Assembly: GCA_910589125.1 (NCBI GenBank)
Contig: CAJURX010000001.1
Location: forward strand, 62,001 to 126,000
Reading direction: 5' to 3'
Length of the DNA stretch: 64,000 bases
Origin: an uncultured Eggerthellaceae bacterium
GTDB taxonomy: Bacteria; Actinomycetota; Coriobacteriia; Coriobacteriales; Eggerthellaceae
The translations under genes were made by a program, and so were the position numbers. Shown here piece after piece: positions 16,520-23,802 of this stretch; positions within the stretch are counted from its first letter, which is position 1; each line of letters starts with the position of its first letter. The notes under the pieces are model-generated. The model ran no database searches. It worked only from the letters and a program-made list of their open reading frames with translations, and was not told the origin of the DNA.

Positions 16520-18193
16520 CTACTTCACCCCCCAAGGGCTGGTGACCGTCTTGAACGTCTTGCCCGTCGCAGGTTCGGTGATATGCACGGCGCATGCGGT
16601 GCAGGGGTCGAACGAGTGCACGGTGCGCAGCGCGTTGATGGGCATCTCCACGTCCTGGACAGGGCAGCCGATGAGCGCCTGCTCCATGGGACCATGCACC
16701 CCATCAGCATTCATGGGAGCCAGGTTCCACGTGGACGGGATGATGATCTGGTAGCCGTCGACGTTGTTGTCGGTGACCTTCTCGGAGTGGTACAGAGCAC
16801 CACGCGGAGCCTCCCAGAAGCCAGTGCCCTCACCCGTGGTGGTCAGCGGCTCCTTGAAGTACTCGGAGTCGCCGCCGGCGATGGCCTCCATCAGCTCCTG
16901 CGTCCACTCCTTCATGAGACCGGCGATGTAGAGCGTCTCGATCTGGCGGCTCGCCGTGCGACCGAGCGTGTTCTGCAGGGCAGACAGCTGGCCCGGGCGT
17001 GCGCCGAGCGCGACGAGCATGGCATCGACGTTCTCCACGATGAACGGCACGTTGCGCTGATACGCTGCCAGGATGCGAGCGAATCCGCCTGCCTCCATGG
17101 GCTTGCCATCATAGGCCGGGCACTTCACCCACGTGTAGCGATCCTCCACGTCGTAGTCGGTGTAGTCCGGCTCGGTGACGAAGTAGGGGGACTCATACGT
17201 GTCGTCGCCCTTGTACCAGGAGTGGCCCATGTACTCGGTGATGAGCGGCTCCTGGACGTCGCTCACGTTGAGCTCCTCGTCCAGAACGCCCATCGGCAGG
17301 TAGCGATGGATCATCTGCTCGGTGTAGTTGCCGCCATACGGCCAGCCCGGACCCTCGAAGACGCCCCAGGCGATGTAGCGGCCGCAGCCCTTGCCGAACT
17401 TGAGCACATCGGTGTAGGCCGGTGCGAGCGCCAGCGTATCCTGGATCATGGTGGTGGAGACCCAGTCATAGATCTCGTTCACCATGGCCCACAGGTCGTC
17501 GAGCTTGCTCTCGGTGGGAACGAATGCCGTGCCACCCGGGATCAGCGTCATGACGTGCGGCATCTTACCACCCAGAAGCGCTGCCACCTCGGATGCGCGC
17601 GCCTGCATCTTGAGCGCCTCGAGATAGTGCGCCGTGCAGATGAGGTTGAGCTCAGGAGAGAGCTTGTAGCCCTCGCCGTTGTCGCAATCGAACCAGCTGC
17701 CCGAGAAGATGGAGAGCTGACCGTTGGCAGCGAAGGCCTCCAGCTTCTCCTTCAGGCCGTAGAAGTCCGTGTTCATGGACGTTCCCGCAGCCTGAGCCAG
17801 CTCGTAGGTGTCCGGAACGTTGGCGTTCAGGGCATCCAGCGGGTTGACGTAGTCCAGCGCGCACAGGTTGTAGAACCACAGGATGTGCGAGTGCAGGAAC
17901 TGAGCGCCCTCGATCAGGTTGCGGACCAGGCGTGCGTTATTGGAAATGGTGATGCCATAGGCCTTCTCAGCAGCGATGGATGACGCGTGAGCGTGGCTCA
18001 CCGGGCACACGCCGCAGATGCGCTGCACGATCTGGGCAGCATCCTGGGGAGTGCGGTTCTGAACGACGAGCTCCATTCCGCGGAAGCATCCGCCGGAGAC
18101 CCATGCGTCGGTCACGACTCCCTGCTCGACCTCCATCTCAACCCTGAGATGTCCTTCGATGCGAGTGATCGGATCGATGATAGAACGTGTCAT
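16520..18193 (-). CDS. hyaB: [NiFe] hydrogenase large subunit
   Basis: The large subunit holds the Ni-Fe(CN)2CO site that splits H2. The 557 residues carry the L1-type R-I-E-G-H, the first cysteine pair C60/C63 in R-I-C-G-V-C, and the second pair C531/C534 in D-P-C-T-A-C-A-V-H. A 20-residue tail (538-557) follows His537. Such tails are removed by the dedicated endopeptidase, which is encoded at 14776-15333. The subunit lies 14 bases after the small-subunit gene and directly before hyaC. All four nickel-ligand cysteines are intact, so the enzyme should be active. Confidence 0.97.
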   Translation of the reverse strand: MTRSIIDPITRIEGHLRVEMEVEQGVVTDAWVSGGCFRGMELVVQNRTPQDAAQIVQRICGVCPVSHAHASSIAAEKAYGITISNNARLVRNLIEGAQFLHSHILWFYNLCALDYVNPLDALNANVPDTYELAQAAGTSMNTDFYGLKEKLEAFAANGQLSIFSGSWFDCDNGEGYKLSPELNLICTAHYLEALKMQARASEVAALLGGKMPHVMTLIPGGTAFVPTESKLDDLWAMVNEIYDWVSTTMIQDTLALAPAYTDVLKFGKGCGRYIAWGVFEGPGWPYGGNYTEQMIHRYLPMGVLDEELNVSDVQEPLITEYMGHSWYKGDDTYESPYFVTEPDYTDYDVEDRYTWVKCPAYDGKPMEAGGFARILAAYQRNVPFIVENVDAMLVALGARPGQLSALQNTLGRTASRQIETLYIAGLMKEWTQELMEAIAGGDSEYFKEPLTTTGEGTGFWEAPRGALYHSEKVTDNNVDGYQIIIPSTWNLAPMNADGVHGPMEQALIGCPVQDVEMPINALRTVHSFDPCTACAVHITEPATGKTFKTVTSPWGVK

Positions 18194-18207
18194 GTATGGC
18201 TCACCCC

Positions 18208-19512
18208 CTATTCTTTCTCGTAATCTTCGACGACGACATCAGCAGGCTCGACCGGATGCTCGGTGTTCTCCTCGCAGATGGCCGGATCGAGCACCGGGCC
18301 GCCCTTCACCGGGTCAGCGTAGACGCCGATGGACTGGTCGGGATGCTCCTTGTCCCACTTGCGGATGGGCTCGAAGTCAGCACCGCCATCCATGCGGCCG
18401 GTCTTCTTCATGCCGAAGCCATGCACGACGAGCGCTGCGGCGACGATGCCGGTGAGCACCCATGCGACGGGCTCGGGCTGGAAGTGGAAGTCGCCCACGC
18501 GCAGATCGCGGAAGCGCTTGTAGAACGGCGCGTTGACCTGCACCCAGTTGTCGCCCGGGTCGTTCGGGTTAGCCTCGCAGCAGCCGATGCACGGGCTGCC
18601 GGCCTGCACGCACCAGGAGCGGCGGTTGTTCCACAGCGTCACGCCGCACGGGGAATGCGTCTGCGGACCACGACAGCCGAGAGGATAGAGGCAGTAGCCC
18701 TTCGCTTCCTCTTCGCTTCCGAACTCGTAGACGAACTCGCCGTTCTCGAAGTGACCGCGACGCTCGCAGTTGTCGTGGATGGTCTGGTTGAACAGCCCCG
18801 CCGGCATGGCGAAGTCGTTGAGCTTGAGCAGACCGGGATCCTGCAGGATGACGACATCCACGAGCACCGACATGACCCACTCGGGGTTGACGGGGCAGCC
18901 AGGGACGTTCACCACCGGCGTCTTGATGCCCTCCTCTGCGAGGAACTGCTCCACGCCCATGGCGTTCGACGGGTTCGGATGGGCTGCGCACCAGCCTCCG
19001 TTGACGGCGCATGAGCCGACCGCCACGACCGCGTTCGCGCTCTCGGCAGCGTGGATGAGCGCCTCTGTGCCCACCTCTCCTGCCACGCGAAGAGCATTGC
19101 CACCCCAACCCTTGAGCACAGCGCCCTCATAGATCAGGATGTAGTTCCCGGCTTCGATGGTCTGAGCCTTCGCCTCTTCGACCGACCAGCCAGCTGCTGC
19201 GGACAGCGTCTCCGAATAGTTCAGAGAGATCACGTCCAGCACGACCGTTGCCACGTCCGGCGTCTCTATCTGAGCGAACGATTCCGTGCATCCCGTGCAC
19301 GACGCCCCCTCGATCCAGATGACAGGATAGAGATCTCCGGATGTGGCACCGATGACAGACTTCTCGATGGCCTCGGCTACGCGCGGGATCGCCATCTGCG
19401 ACAGCCCTGCTGCGGCTGCTACGCCTGCACAGAGCTTCATGAAGCTGCGGCGAGTGACTCCTCGTGACTCCAGGACCGAGAAAACATCTGTCGTCTTGGC
19501 CAGATCTTCCAT
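18208..19512 (-). CDS. hyaA: [NiFe] hydrogenase small subunit, Tat-exported
   Basis: The small subunit carries three iron-sulfur clusters from the active site to the cytochrome. The twin-arginine signal T20-R-R-S-F-M-K26 is followed by a hydrophobic stretch. Proximal cluster cysteines begin with C72 and C75 in E-G-A-S-C-T-G-C-T-E, and later motifs are G-S-C-A, P-G-C-P and the cysteine-rich 4Fe/3Fe regions. The E-G-A-S-C-T-G-C pattern lacks the two extra cysteines of O2-tolerant enzymes. A C-terminal transmembrane helix (about 348-368) is followed by an unusual 66-residue acidic tail. Start 19512 has GGAGGGGG 7 bases upstream; a GTG at 19518 is too close to it. Confidence 0.95.
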   Translation of the reverse strand: MEDLAKTTDVFSVLESRGVTRRSFMKLCAGVAAAAGLSQMAIPRVAEAIEKSVIGATSGDLYPVIWIEGASCTGCTESFAQIETPDVATVVLDVISLNYSETLSAAAGWSVEEAKAQTIEAGNYILIYEGAVLKGWGGNALRVAGEVGTEALIHAAESANAVVAVGSCAVNGGWCAAHPNPSNAMGVEQFLAEEGIKTPVVNVPGCPVNPEWVMSVLVDVVILQDPGLLKLNDFAMPAGLFNQTIHDNCERRGHFENGEFVYEFGSEEEAKGYCLYPLGCRGPQTHSPCGVTLWNNRRSWCVQAGSPCIGCCEANPNDPGDNWVQVNAPFYKRFRDLRVGDFHFQPEPVAWVLTGIVAAALVVHGFGMKKTGRMDGGADFEPIRKWDKEHPDQSIGVYADPVKGGPVLDPAICEENTEHPVEPADVVVEDYEKE

Positions 19513-19581
19513 GTGCACACCCCCTCCAGGTGCCCTCGTGATTTACGATCTGGGAACATTCTGCGATCTTCGCGCGCATAA

Positions 19582-19610
19582 CGGAAGCGTGTTTCTCAAA
19601 AAAGCTTCCG
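19582..19610. repeat. Inverted repeat in the hyaA-pheA divergent region
   Basis: CGGAAGC, a 15-base AT-rich spacer, GCTTCCG. It lies about 70 bases upstream of hyaA and could be an operator or a leader hairpin. No known regulator site is recognised. Confidence 0.5.
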
Positions 19611-19633
19611 GTTCATGGCAAGCGGTGTCAAAA

Positions 19634-19659
19634 TGTTACGCGGAAATGAGCACGTAACA
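19634..19659. promoter_or_regulatory. Second inverted repeat, possible operator overlapping the pheA promoter
   Basis: TGTTACG, 12 bases, CGTAACA is a perfect 7-bp inverted repeat. Its right arm supplies GTAACA (19654-19659), which stands 16 bases before TATCAT (19676-19681), a plausible weak promoter for pheA. A regulator bound here could affect both divergent genes. Confidence 0.45.
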
Positions 19660-19725
19660 ATATCCTGTCATGCTCTATCATCATGCAGGATACGCGCCTC
19701 TCAAGCCTCTCAAGAAGGGTTCCCC

Positions 19726-20577
19726 ATGAGCACTGACAGCATATCCATCGCATTCCTCGGACCGTTCGGCACCTATTCGCATGAGGCGACCCTCTTCTTC
19801 GCGACCGAGCTCGGGCACGCGGATGCGGAGCTCTTCGAATGCACCACCTTCGATGAGGTGTTCGATGCGGTGGACCGAGGGCGCACCACCTACGGCGTGG
19901 TGGCGAAGGAGAACTCGCTCGAAGGCCCCGTGACCTCCACGCTCGACAACTTCGCGTTCCGCTCCTCCTCGGTCATCTTGGCGGAGAAGGTCTTGGACAT
20001 ACACCACAGCTTCATGGTCGCACCCGGCGCAGATCCTGCCAAGGTCACGACCATCGCCTCGCATCCGCAAGGGATCGCCCAGTGCCGCCGCTACCTCAAC
20101 GAGCGCTATCCCGGGCGCGAGACGCTGATGACCACCTCCACGGCGCAGAGCGCACGACTCGCCAGCGAGGACGCAACGATCGCAGGGATCGGCAACCCCT
20201 TCGCCGCTGAGCTCTACGGCTGCGAGGTCCTGGATTCCTCCATCGAGGACAACCTGGGCAACCAGACCGCATTCGCGCTCATCGGGCGCCAGGGCAGCGC
20301 GCAGGTCATGGCGGGGGACGACTACAAGACCACCCTCGCGCTGTTCATGGGCACCGACCGCGCAGGCACGCTCAACATGATCCTGTCGGAGTTCGCCTAT
20401 GCCGACATCAACCTGTCCATGATCCAGTCCCGACCACTGAAGCAGCAGCTCGGTGACTACATGTTCTTCATGGAGTTCCACCGCAAGGATACCGACCTCG
20501 CCACGCAGACCGCGCTCGCATGCTTGCGCTTGAAGCTGCGCGAGGTCAAGGTGCTCGGCTCCTATCCGATCCTCTAG
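19726..20577 (+). CDS. pheA: Prephenate dehydratase with ACT domain
   Basis: This enzyme converts prephenate to phenylpyruvate in phenylalanine synthesis, usually with feedback inhibition by phenylalanine through the ACT domain. The 283 residues show F-L-G-P-F-G-T-Y-S-H-E-A at the start, K-E-N-S-L-E-G-P-V-T-S-T-L-D at 61-74 and a C-terminal ACT domain with S-R-P and G-D-Y-M-F-F-M-E-F. No chorismate mutase domain is present, so it is the monofunctional form. The catalytic T-R-F motif is changed to T181-A182-F183. The ATG at 19726 has AAGGG about 7 bases upstream. It is transcribed away from the hydrogenase operon and meets mntP head-on with a 13-base gap. aroA and tyrA lie near 40-42 kb. Confidence 0.93.
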   Translation: MSTDSISIAFLGPFGTYSHEATLFFATELGHADAELFECTTFDEVFDAVDRGRTTYGVVAKENSLEGPVTSTLDNFAFRSSSVILAEKVLDIHHSFMVAPGADPAKVTTIASHPQGIAQCRRYLNERYPGRETLMTTSTAQSARLASEDATIAGIGNPFAAELYGCEVLDSSIEDNLGNQTAFALIGRQGSAQVMAGDDYKTTLALFMGTDRAGTLNMILSEFAYADINLSMIQSRPLKQQLGDYMFFMEFHRKDTDLATQTALACLRLKLREVKVLGSYPIL

Positions 20578-20590
20578 GACAAGAGCCAGC

Positions 20591-21157
20591 CTAGCCCAGC
20601 AGGTGCTCCACCAGGATCTTCGCACCCAGCAAGATGAGTGCGCATCCACCGAGGATGGTGGCAGTGCGCTCATAGCGCGCACCGAAGCGGTTCCCCACTG
20701 AGAATCCCACGAGCGAGAGCGTGAAGGTGGTGAGCCCGATCACCAAAGCAGGCAGCCAGATGTCCATGCCCGACATGGCGAAGGAGATGCCCACCACGAG
20801 CGCATCGATGCTGGTGGCGATCGAGAGCATGATCAGCTCGCGGATGTCGAACCGCCCCGCATCGACCGGGCAGCTCTCCCCCGCTCCGCGAAGCGCATCC
20901 CAGAGCATCTTGCCACCCACGCCCGCGAGCAGCACGAATGCGATCCAGTGGTCCACCGGTTCTATATAGGGTGCGAACGTGCCGCCCAGCGCCCATCCGA
21001 TGATGGGCATGACCGCTTGGAACACGCCGAAGGACAACGCGGTGATGATGGCATGTCGCCAATCGATGCGGGATGACCTGAGGCCCTTGCAGACGGATGC
21101 CGCGAAGGCATCCATCGAGAGCCCCACGCCCACCAGGAGCATATCCAGCAAGATCAA
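20591..21157 (-). CDS. mntP: MntP-like manganese exporter
   Basis: MntP proteins are six-helix membrane exporters that lower toxic Mn(II). The 188 residues fold into two similar halves of three helices, each with an acidic signature: L-S-M-D-A-F-A-A-S near residue 14 and A-T-S-I-D-A-L-V-V-G near residue 115. The likely start is TTG at 21157, which gives the family's usual N-terminal length; an ATG at 21142 is the alternative. No yybP-type Mn riboswitch space exists because the upstream gene ends only 46 bases away, so it is probably co-transcribed with the AAA-like gene. Confidence 0.9.
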   Translation of the reverse strand: MILLDMLLVGVGLSMDAFAASVCKGLRSSRIDWRHAIITALSFGVFQAVMPIIGWALGGTFAPYIEPVDHWIAFVLLAGVGGKMLWDALRGAGESCPVDAGRFDIRELIMLSIATSIDALVVGISFAMSGMDIWLPALVIGLTTFTLSLVGFSVGNRFGARYERTATILGGCALILLGAKILVEHLLG

Positions 21158-21203
21158 GGTGCGTCACCGGACCTCACGCAGCGCGCTGATAGGGCACCCG
21201 ACC

Positions 21204-22757
21204 TCACCCCTCGCCCAATATGTCGTCGATGTTCTCCAGGTCGCGCCGGAAGTCCTTGAGCACGGCATCCTCGAGCTGAGAGTACTCGTCGGATTCGAGC
21301 GGCTGATAGGCCGCCAGCTTATCGAAGAGGTTGTCACGGGTGACGGGCACGTAGCGCTTGGAGCTGAGACCGGCCTTGTACGCATCCTCCACCGCATCGC
21401 GCGCAGCCATGTAGATGTCGAAGCGGGGCATGTTCGCAGAGAGCCGCACGAGCTCCGCCTTGTTGACGCCGCGCAGCGACGGATGCCTGCGCGAGATGTC
21501 CATCCAGATCTCCACGCGCTCCTCAGCTGTAGGGTAGTCGATGTCGACGACGGTGATGGGCTCGAGCGAGTCGAGGTAGAAGGCATCTATCGTGCCCTCA
21601 GTGGATGCCGTGGCGAGAACATACACATCCGGGTTCTCCACTGAGGAGCGGATGAGCTCCACCGCCTCGCGCGCACCGCGCGTGAGCTGCATCATGATGA
21701 GCGCCGGTCCCTCTTCGGGCAGGTCGAAGGAGGGAGAGGTCCACAGGTCCAGATCCTCCAAGACCAAGACGCCTCCAGCCTTGAACACATCCTGGAGGTT
21801 GCTCTGCTTCGGCATGATGTCGGCCCGTGCGCTGATGCAGAGCACGGGAAGCCCCTGGATGTTCTCCTCCATGCGCATGTGCACAGCCGGAAGACCGAGC
21901 TCGCCGATGGTGGCCATGACGAAGCGGCTGGCATCCTCGCGCACGGGAGAGCGGAACAGGAGGCTATCCATGGCTGGCATCTGGGTGAGCCCGTGCCGTG
22001 AGTTCAAGAGCTCCACGAGCGCAGCGAAGTCGGCGTCTCCCGACATGCCGAGCCCAAGAGCGCGCATGGCCTTGACAGCCTTGCCGTAGCCCGCGATGTT
22101 CCCGTAGTTCAAGGGCTCCTCATCGAACGCCATGGAGACCTCGTCCACCTCAGCGAGCGCGCCTGGATCCTCATCAGCATCAGGCTTCGCATCTGAGGTC
22201 GATGAGGGCAGCGACAGCGATCCCATGATCTGCGACAAGGCCGATGCGGGACCCGTGCCCTTGATCTGCGCAACGGAGAGGGAGCCACCCGGGATCTTGC
22301 TCGTGGAGATGTGCTCTATCTTGAAGCTCCCATCCTCCACTCCGAGCAAGCCCTCGGAGATCATCTGCGCCATCTCTTCGAGCTCATCGCGCGAAAGACC
22401 GCTCTCCTGGAGCTTGTCCAACGCGAGCTCTTGGAGCATGTTCGAGCACATCTCCATCTCATCATGGGAGAGATAGGGCTCCATCTTCTCGAAGATGTAT
22501 TCTGCGAGTATGCGCTCCTTGCCAGAGCACGCGAGCGCCCATGCCTGCTTCAATCCGAGGAGCACGTCCTCTGCAGGCGCTTCGCCCTCCTTGGCGGCGC
22601 GCTCGAATGCAGCCAGGTACAGATGCATGCTGAGCGCTGCATCTCCGGACTCGCTCGCCGTGCGGGCGCGATCCAAGAAGTCAGCGACGCTCCCCTCGCC
22701 ACCTCCTGGGCGTTCATCGCGTGAGCGCGCGTCGTCGTATCCATTCATATCTGCCAT
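21204..22757 (-). CDS. AAA+-like protein with degenerate nucleotide site
   Basis: The 517-residue protein has a hydrophilic N-terminal half (about 1-210). That half includes a TPR-like helical stretch around 25-115 and a low-complexity linker near 180-210. The C-terminal half has the order of an AAA+ module. In the P-loop position S-L-L-F-R-S-P-V-R-E-D-A-S (265-277) replaces G-x-x-x-x-G-K-T. A good Walker B V-L-V-L-E-D-L-D (330-337) follows, then a sensor-1-like Y-V-L-A-T-A-S (379-385) and a lid starting Y-P-T-A-E-E-R (408-414). Without the P-loop lysine it is unlikely to hydrolyse ATP. ATG at 22757 has GAGAGG upstream. I do not recognise a characterised relative. Confidence 0.7.
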   Translation of the reverse strand: MADMNGYDDARSRDERPGGGEGSVADFLDRARTASESGDAALSMHLYLAAFERAAKEGEAPAEDVLLGLKQAWALACSGKERILAEYIFEKMEPYLSHDEMEMCSNMLQELALDKLQESGLSRDELEEMAQMISEGLLGVEDGSFKIEHISTSKIPGGSLSVAQIKGTGPASALSQIMGSLSLPSSTSDAKPDADEDPGALAEVDEVSMAFDEEPLNYGNIAGYGKAVKAMRALGLGMSGDADFAALVELLNSRHGLTQMPAMDSLLFRSPVREDASRFVMATIGELGLPAVHMRMEENIQGLPVLCISARADIMPKQSNLQDVFKAGGVLVLEDLDLWTSPSFDLPEEGPALIMMQLTRGAREAVELIRSSVENPDVYVLATASTEGTIDAFYLDSLEPITVVDIDYPTAEERVEIWMDISRRHPSLRGVNKAELVRLSANMPRFDIYMAARDAVEDAYKAGLSSKRYVPVTRDNLFDKLAAYQPLESDEYSQLEDAVLKDFRRDLENIDDILGEG

Positions 22758-22802
22758 ATCCGAACCTCTCGTGGTTTCGATGCGCGTTGTTTTTAACAGC
22801 GT

Positions 22803-22808
22803 ATTGTA
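22803..22808 (-). promoter_or_regulatory. Candidate -10 box upstream of the AAA-like gene
   Basis: On the minus strand TACAAT lies about 46 bases before the ATG at 22757, in a locally AT-rich stretch. No convincing -35 box is seen. Confidence 0.35.
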
Positions 22809-22903
22809 TAACAGCGAAGCCAGCATGCATGCGAACATGCGTTTGCCAGCAAGCTCACCTACGAAATCACCACAGAGGCGAGCGAGCGCGCATAGGAAGG
22901 CAC

Positions 22904-23722
22904 CTATGACCAGTCGAGCACCTTCCAGCCGCGCTCCTCTGCCACCCGCTTGAGCTTGCGATCCGGCGTCACCGCGCACGGATGCTCCGCCGCCTCCAGC
23001 ATCTTGAGGTCAGAGAAGTGATCCCCATAGGCCCAGCCGATGGTCCAGCACCCCTCCCCGAACTGCTCATCTGCGAAGGCGCGCAGGACGGTCAGCTTCG
23101 CAGGACCCTCTGTAGGCAGGCCATCCACCTCGGCGGTGTAGCGTCCCTCGGCGTCGATCCTCATGCGCGAGGCGATGGCGAACTGGATGGGATGCTCTAG
23201 CATGGCTGAAGCGATGATGGGCTCGAAGCTGGCAGACACGAGGATGACCGCGTGTCCTGCCTCGAGGTGGGCCAGCATGCACGCATCCGCATCCACGCGG
23301 AAGAACGGGTCCACGCGCTCTTCGTAGAACCCGCGGAGCTGCGCGTTCACCCGCTTGGCCGACATCCCTGCGAATGCAGAGAACACGCGTGTGCGCACGC
23401 CCTCGTCATCACGCGGCTTGTTGAGCTTGTAGGCAAGGCCCCAGAATCCGATGCGCAGCAGCTTGTAGAGGGATATCCTCCGCTTCCGGCTGAGCACGTT
23501 CACGAGCTTCTTCGGCGAGGAGGTGGATATGCACGTCCCATCGAAGTCGAACGCCGCGATCTTGATGGGATCGTGCGCGCTCGGATGAGGCAGGGCCGCC
23601 AAGAGGCGCTCGGATGCGATGGCCTCGGGTGCTACGCGCACGATGCCGCAGGGCAGGAGCGACCCTTCGACGCATGGATCATTGGGGCTTGGCTGCGACG
23701 CGGGCACACCGGTCTCGCTCAT
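22904..23722 (-). CDS. HAD-superfamily hydrolase (HAD-IB, phosphoserine phosphatase-like)
   Basis: The 272-residue protein carries D59-F-D61-G-T with the nucleophile and general-acid aspartates. It also has V-S-A-S-F-E-P (motif II), a lysine-containing segment E-G-P-A-K-L-T-V-L (motif III) and Y-G-D-H-F-S-D-L-K-M-L-E (motif IV). This layout and the helical cap between motifs I and II match the HAD-IB subgroup, which includes phosphoserine phosphatase-like and phospholipid-related phosphatases. An N-terminal extension of about 50 residues precedes the core. The start at 23722 has AAAGGAG at a rather long distance (about 11 bases). It follows the ABC exporter genes and may be co-transcribed. 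The substrate is unknown. Confidence 0.85.
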   Translation of the reverse strand: MSETGVPASQPSPNDPCVEGSLLPCGIVRVAPEAIASERLLAALPHPSAHDPIKIAAFDFDGTCISTSSPKKLVNVLSRKRRISLYKLLRIGFWGLAYKLNKPRDDEGVRTRVFSAFAGMSAKRVNAQLRGFYEERVDPFFRVDADACMLAHLEAGHAVILVSASFEPIIASAMLEHPIQFAIASRMRIDAEGRYTAEVDGLPTEGPAKLTVLRAFADEQFGEGCWTIGWAYGDHFSDLKMLEAAEHPCAVTPDRKLKRVAEERGWKVLDWS

Positions 23723-23802
23723 GGTTCGTGCAACTCCTTTGGAAGGCATCAGCGGTTCATGGTCTGCATCGATGATGCTCCGACGATGGTGGCAACAGCT
23801 CT

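Noticed and set aside
15284..17983. 899-codon plus-strand open frame across the hydrogenase genes
   Set aside because: It runs opposite to hyaB, hyaC and two further genes with obvious family motifs and has a His/Arg/Asp-heavy composition typical of antisense frames.
20591..21157. Possible Mn-sensing yybP-ykoY riboswitch before mntP
   Set aside because: Only 46 bases separate mntP from the upstream gene, too little for the riboswitch, and no conserved core is seen.
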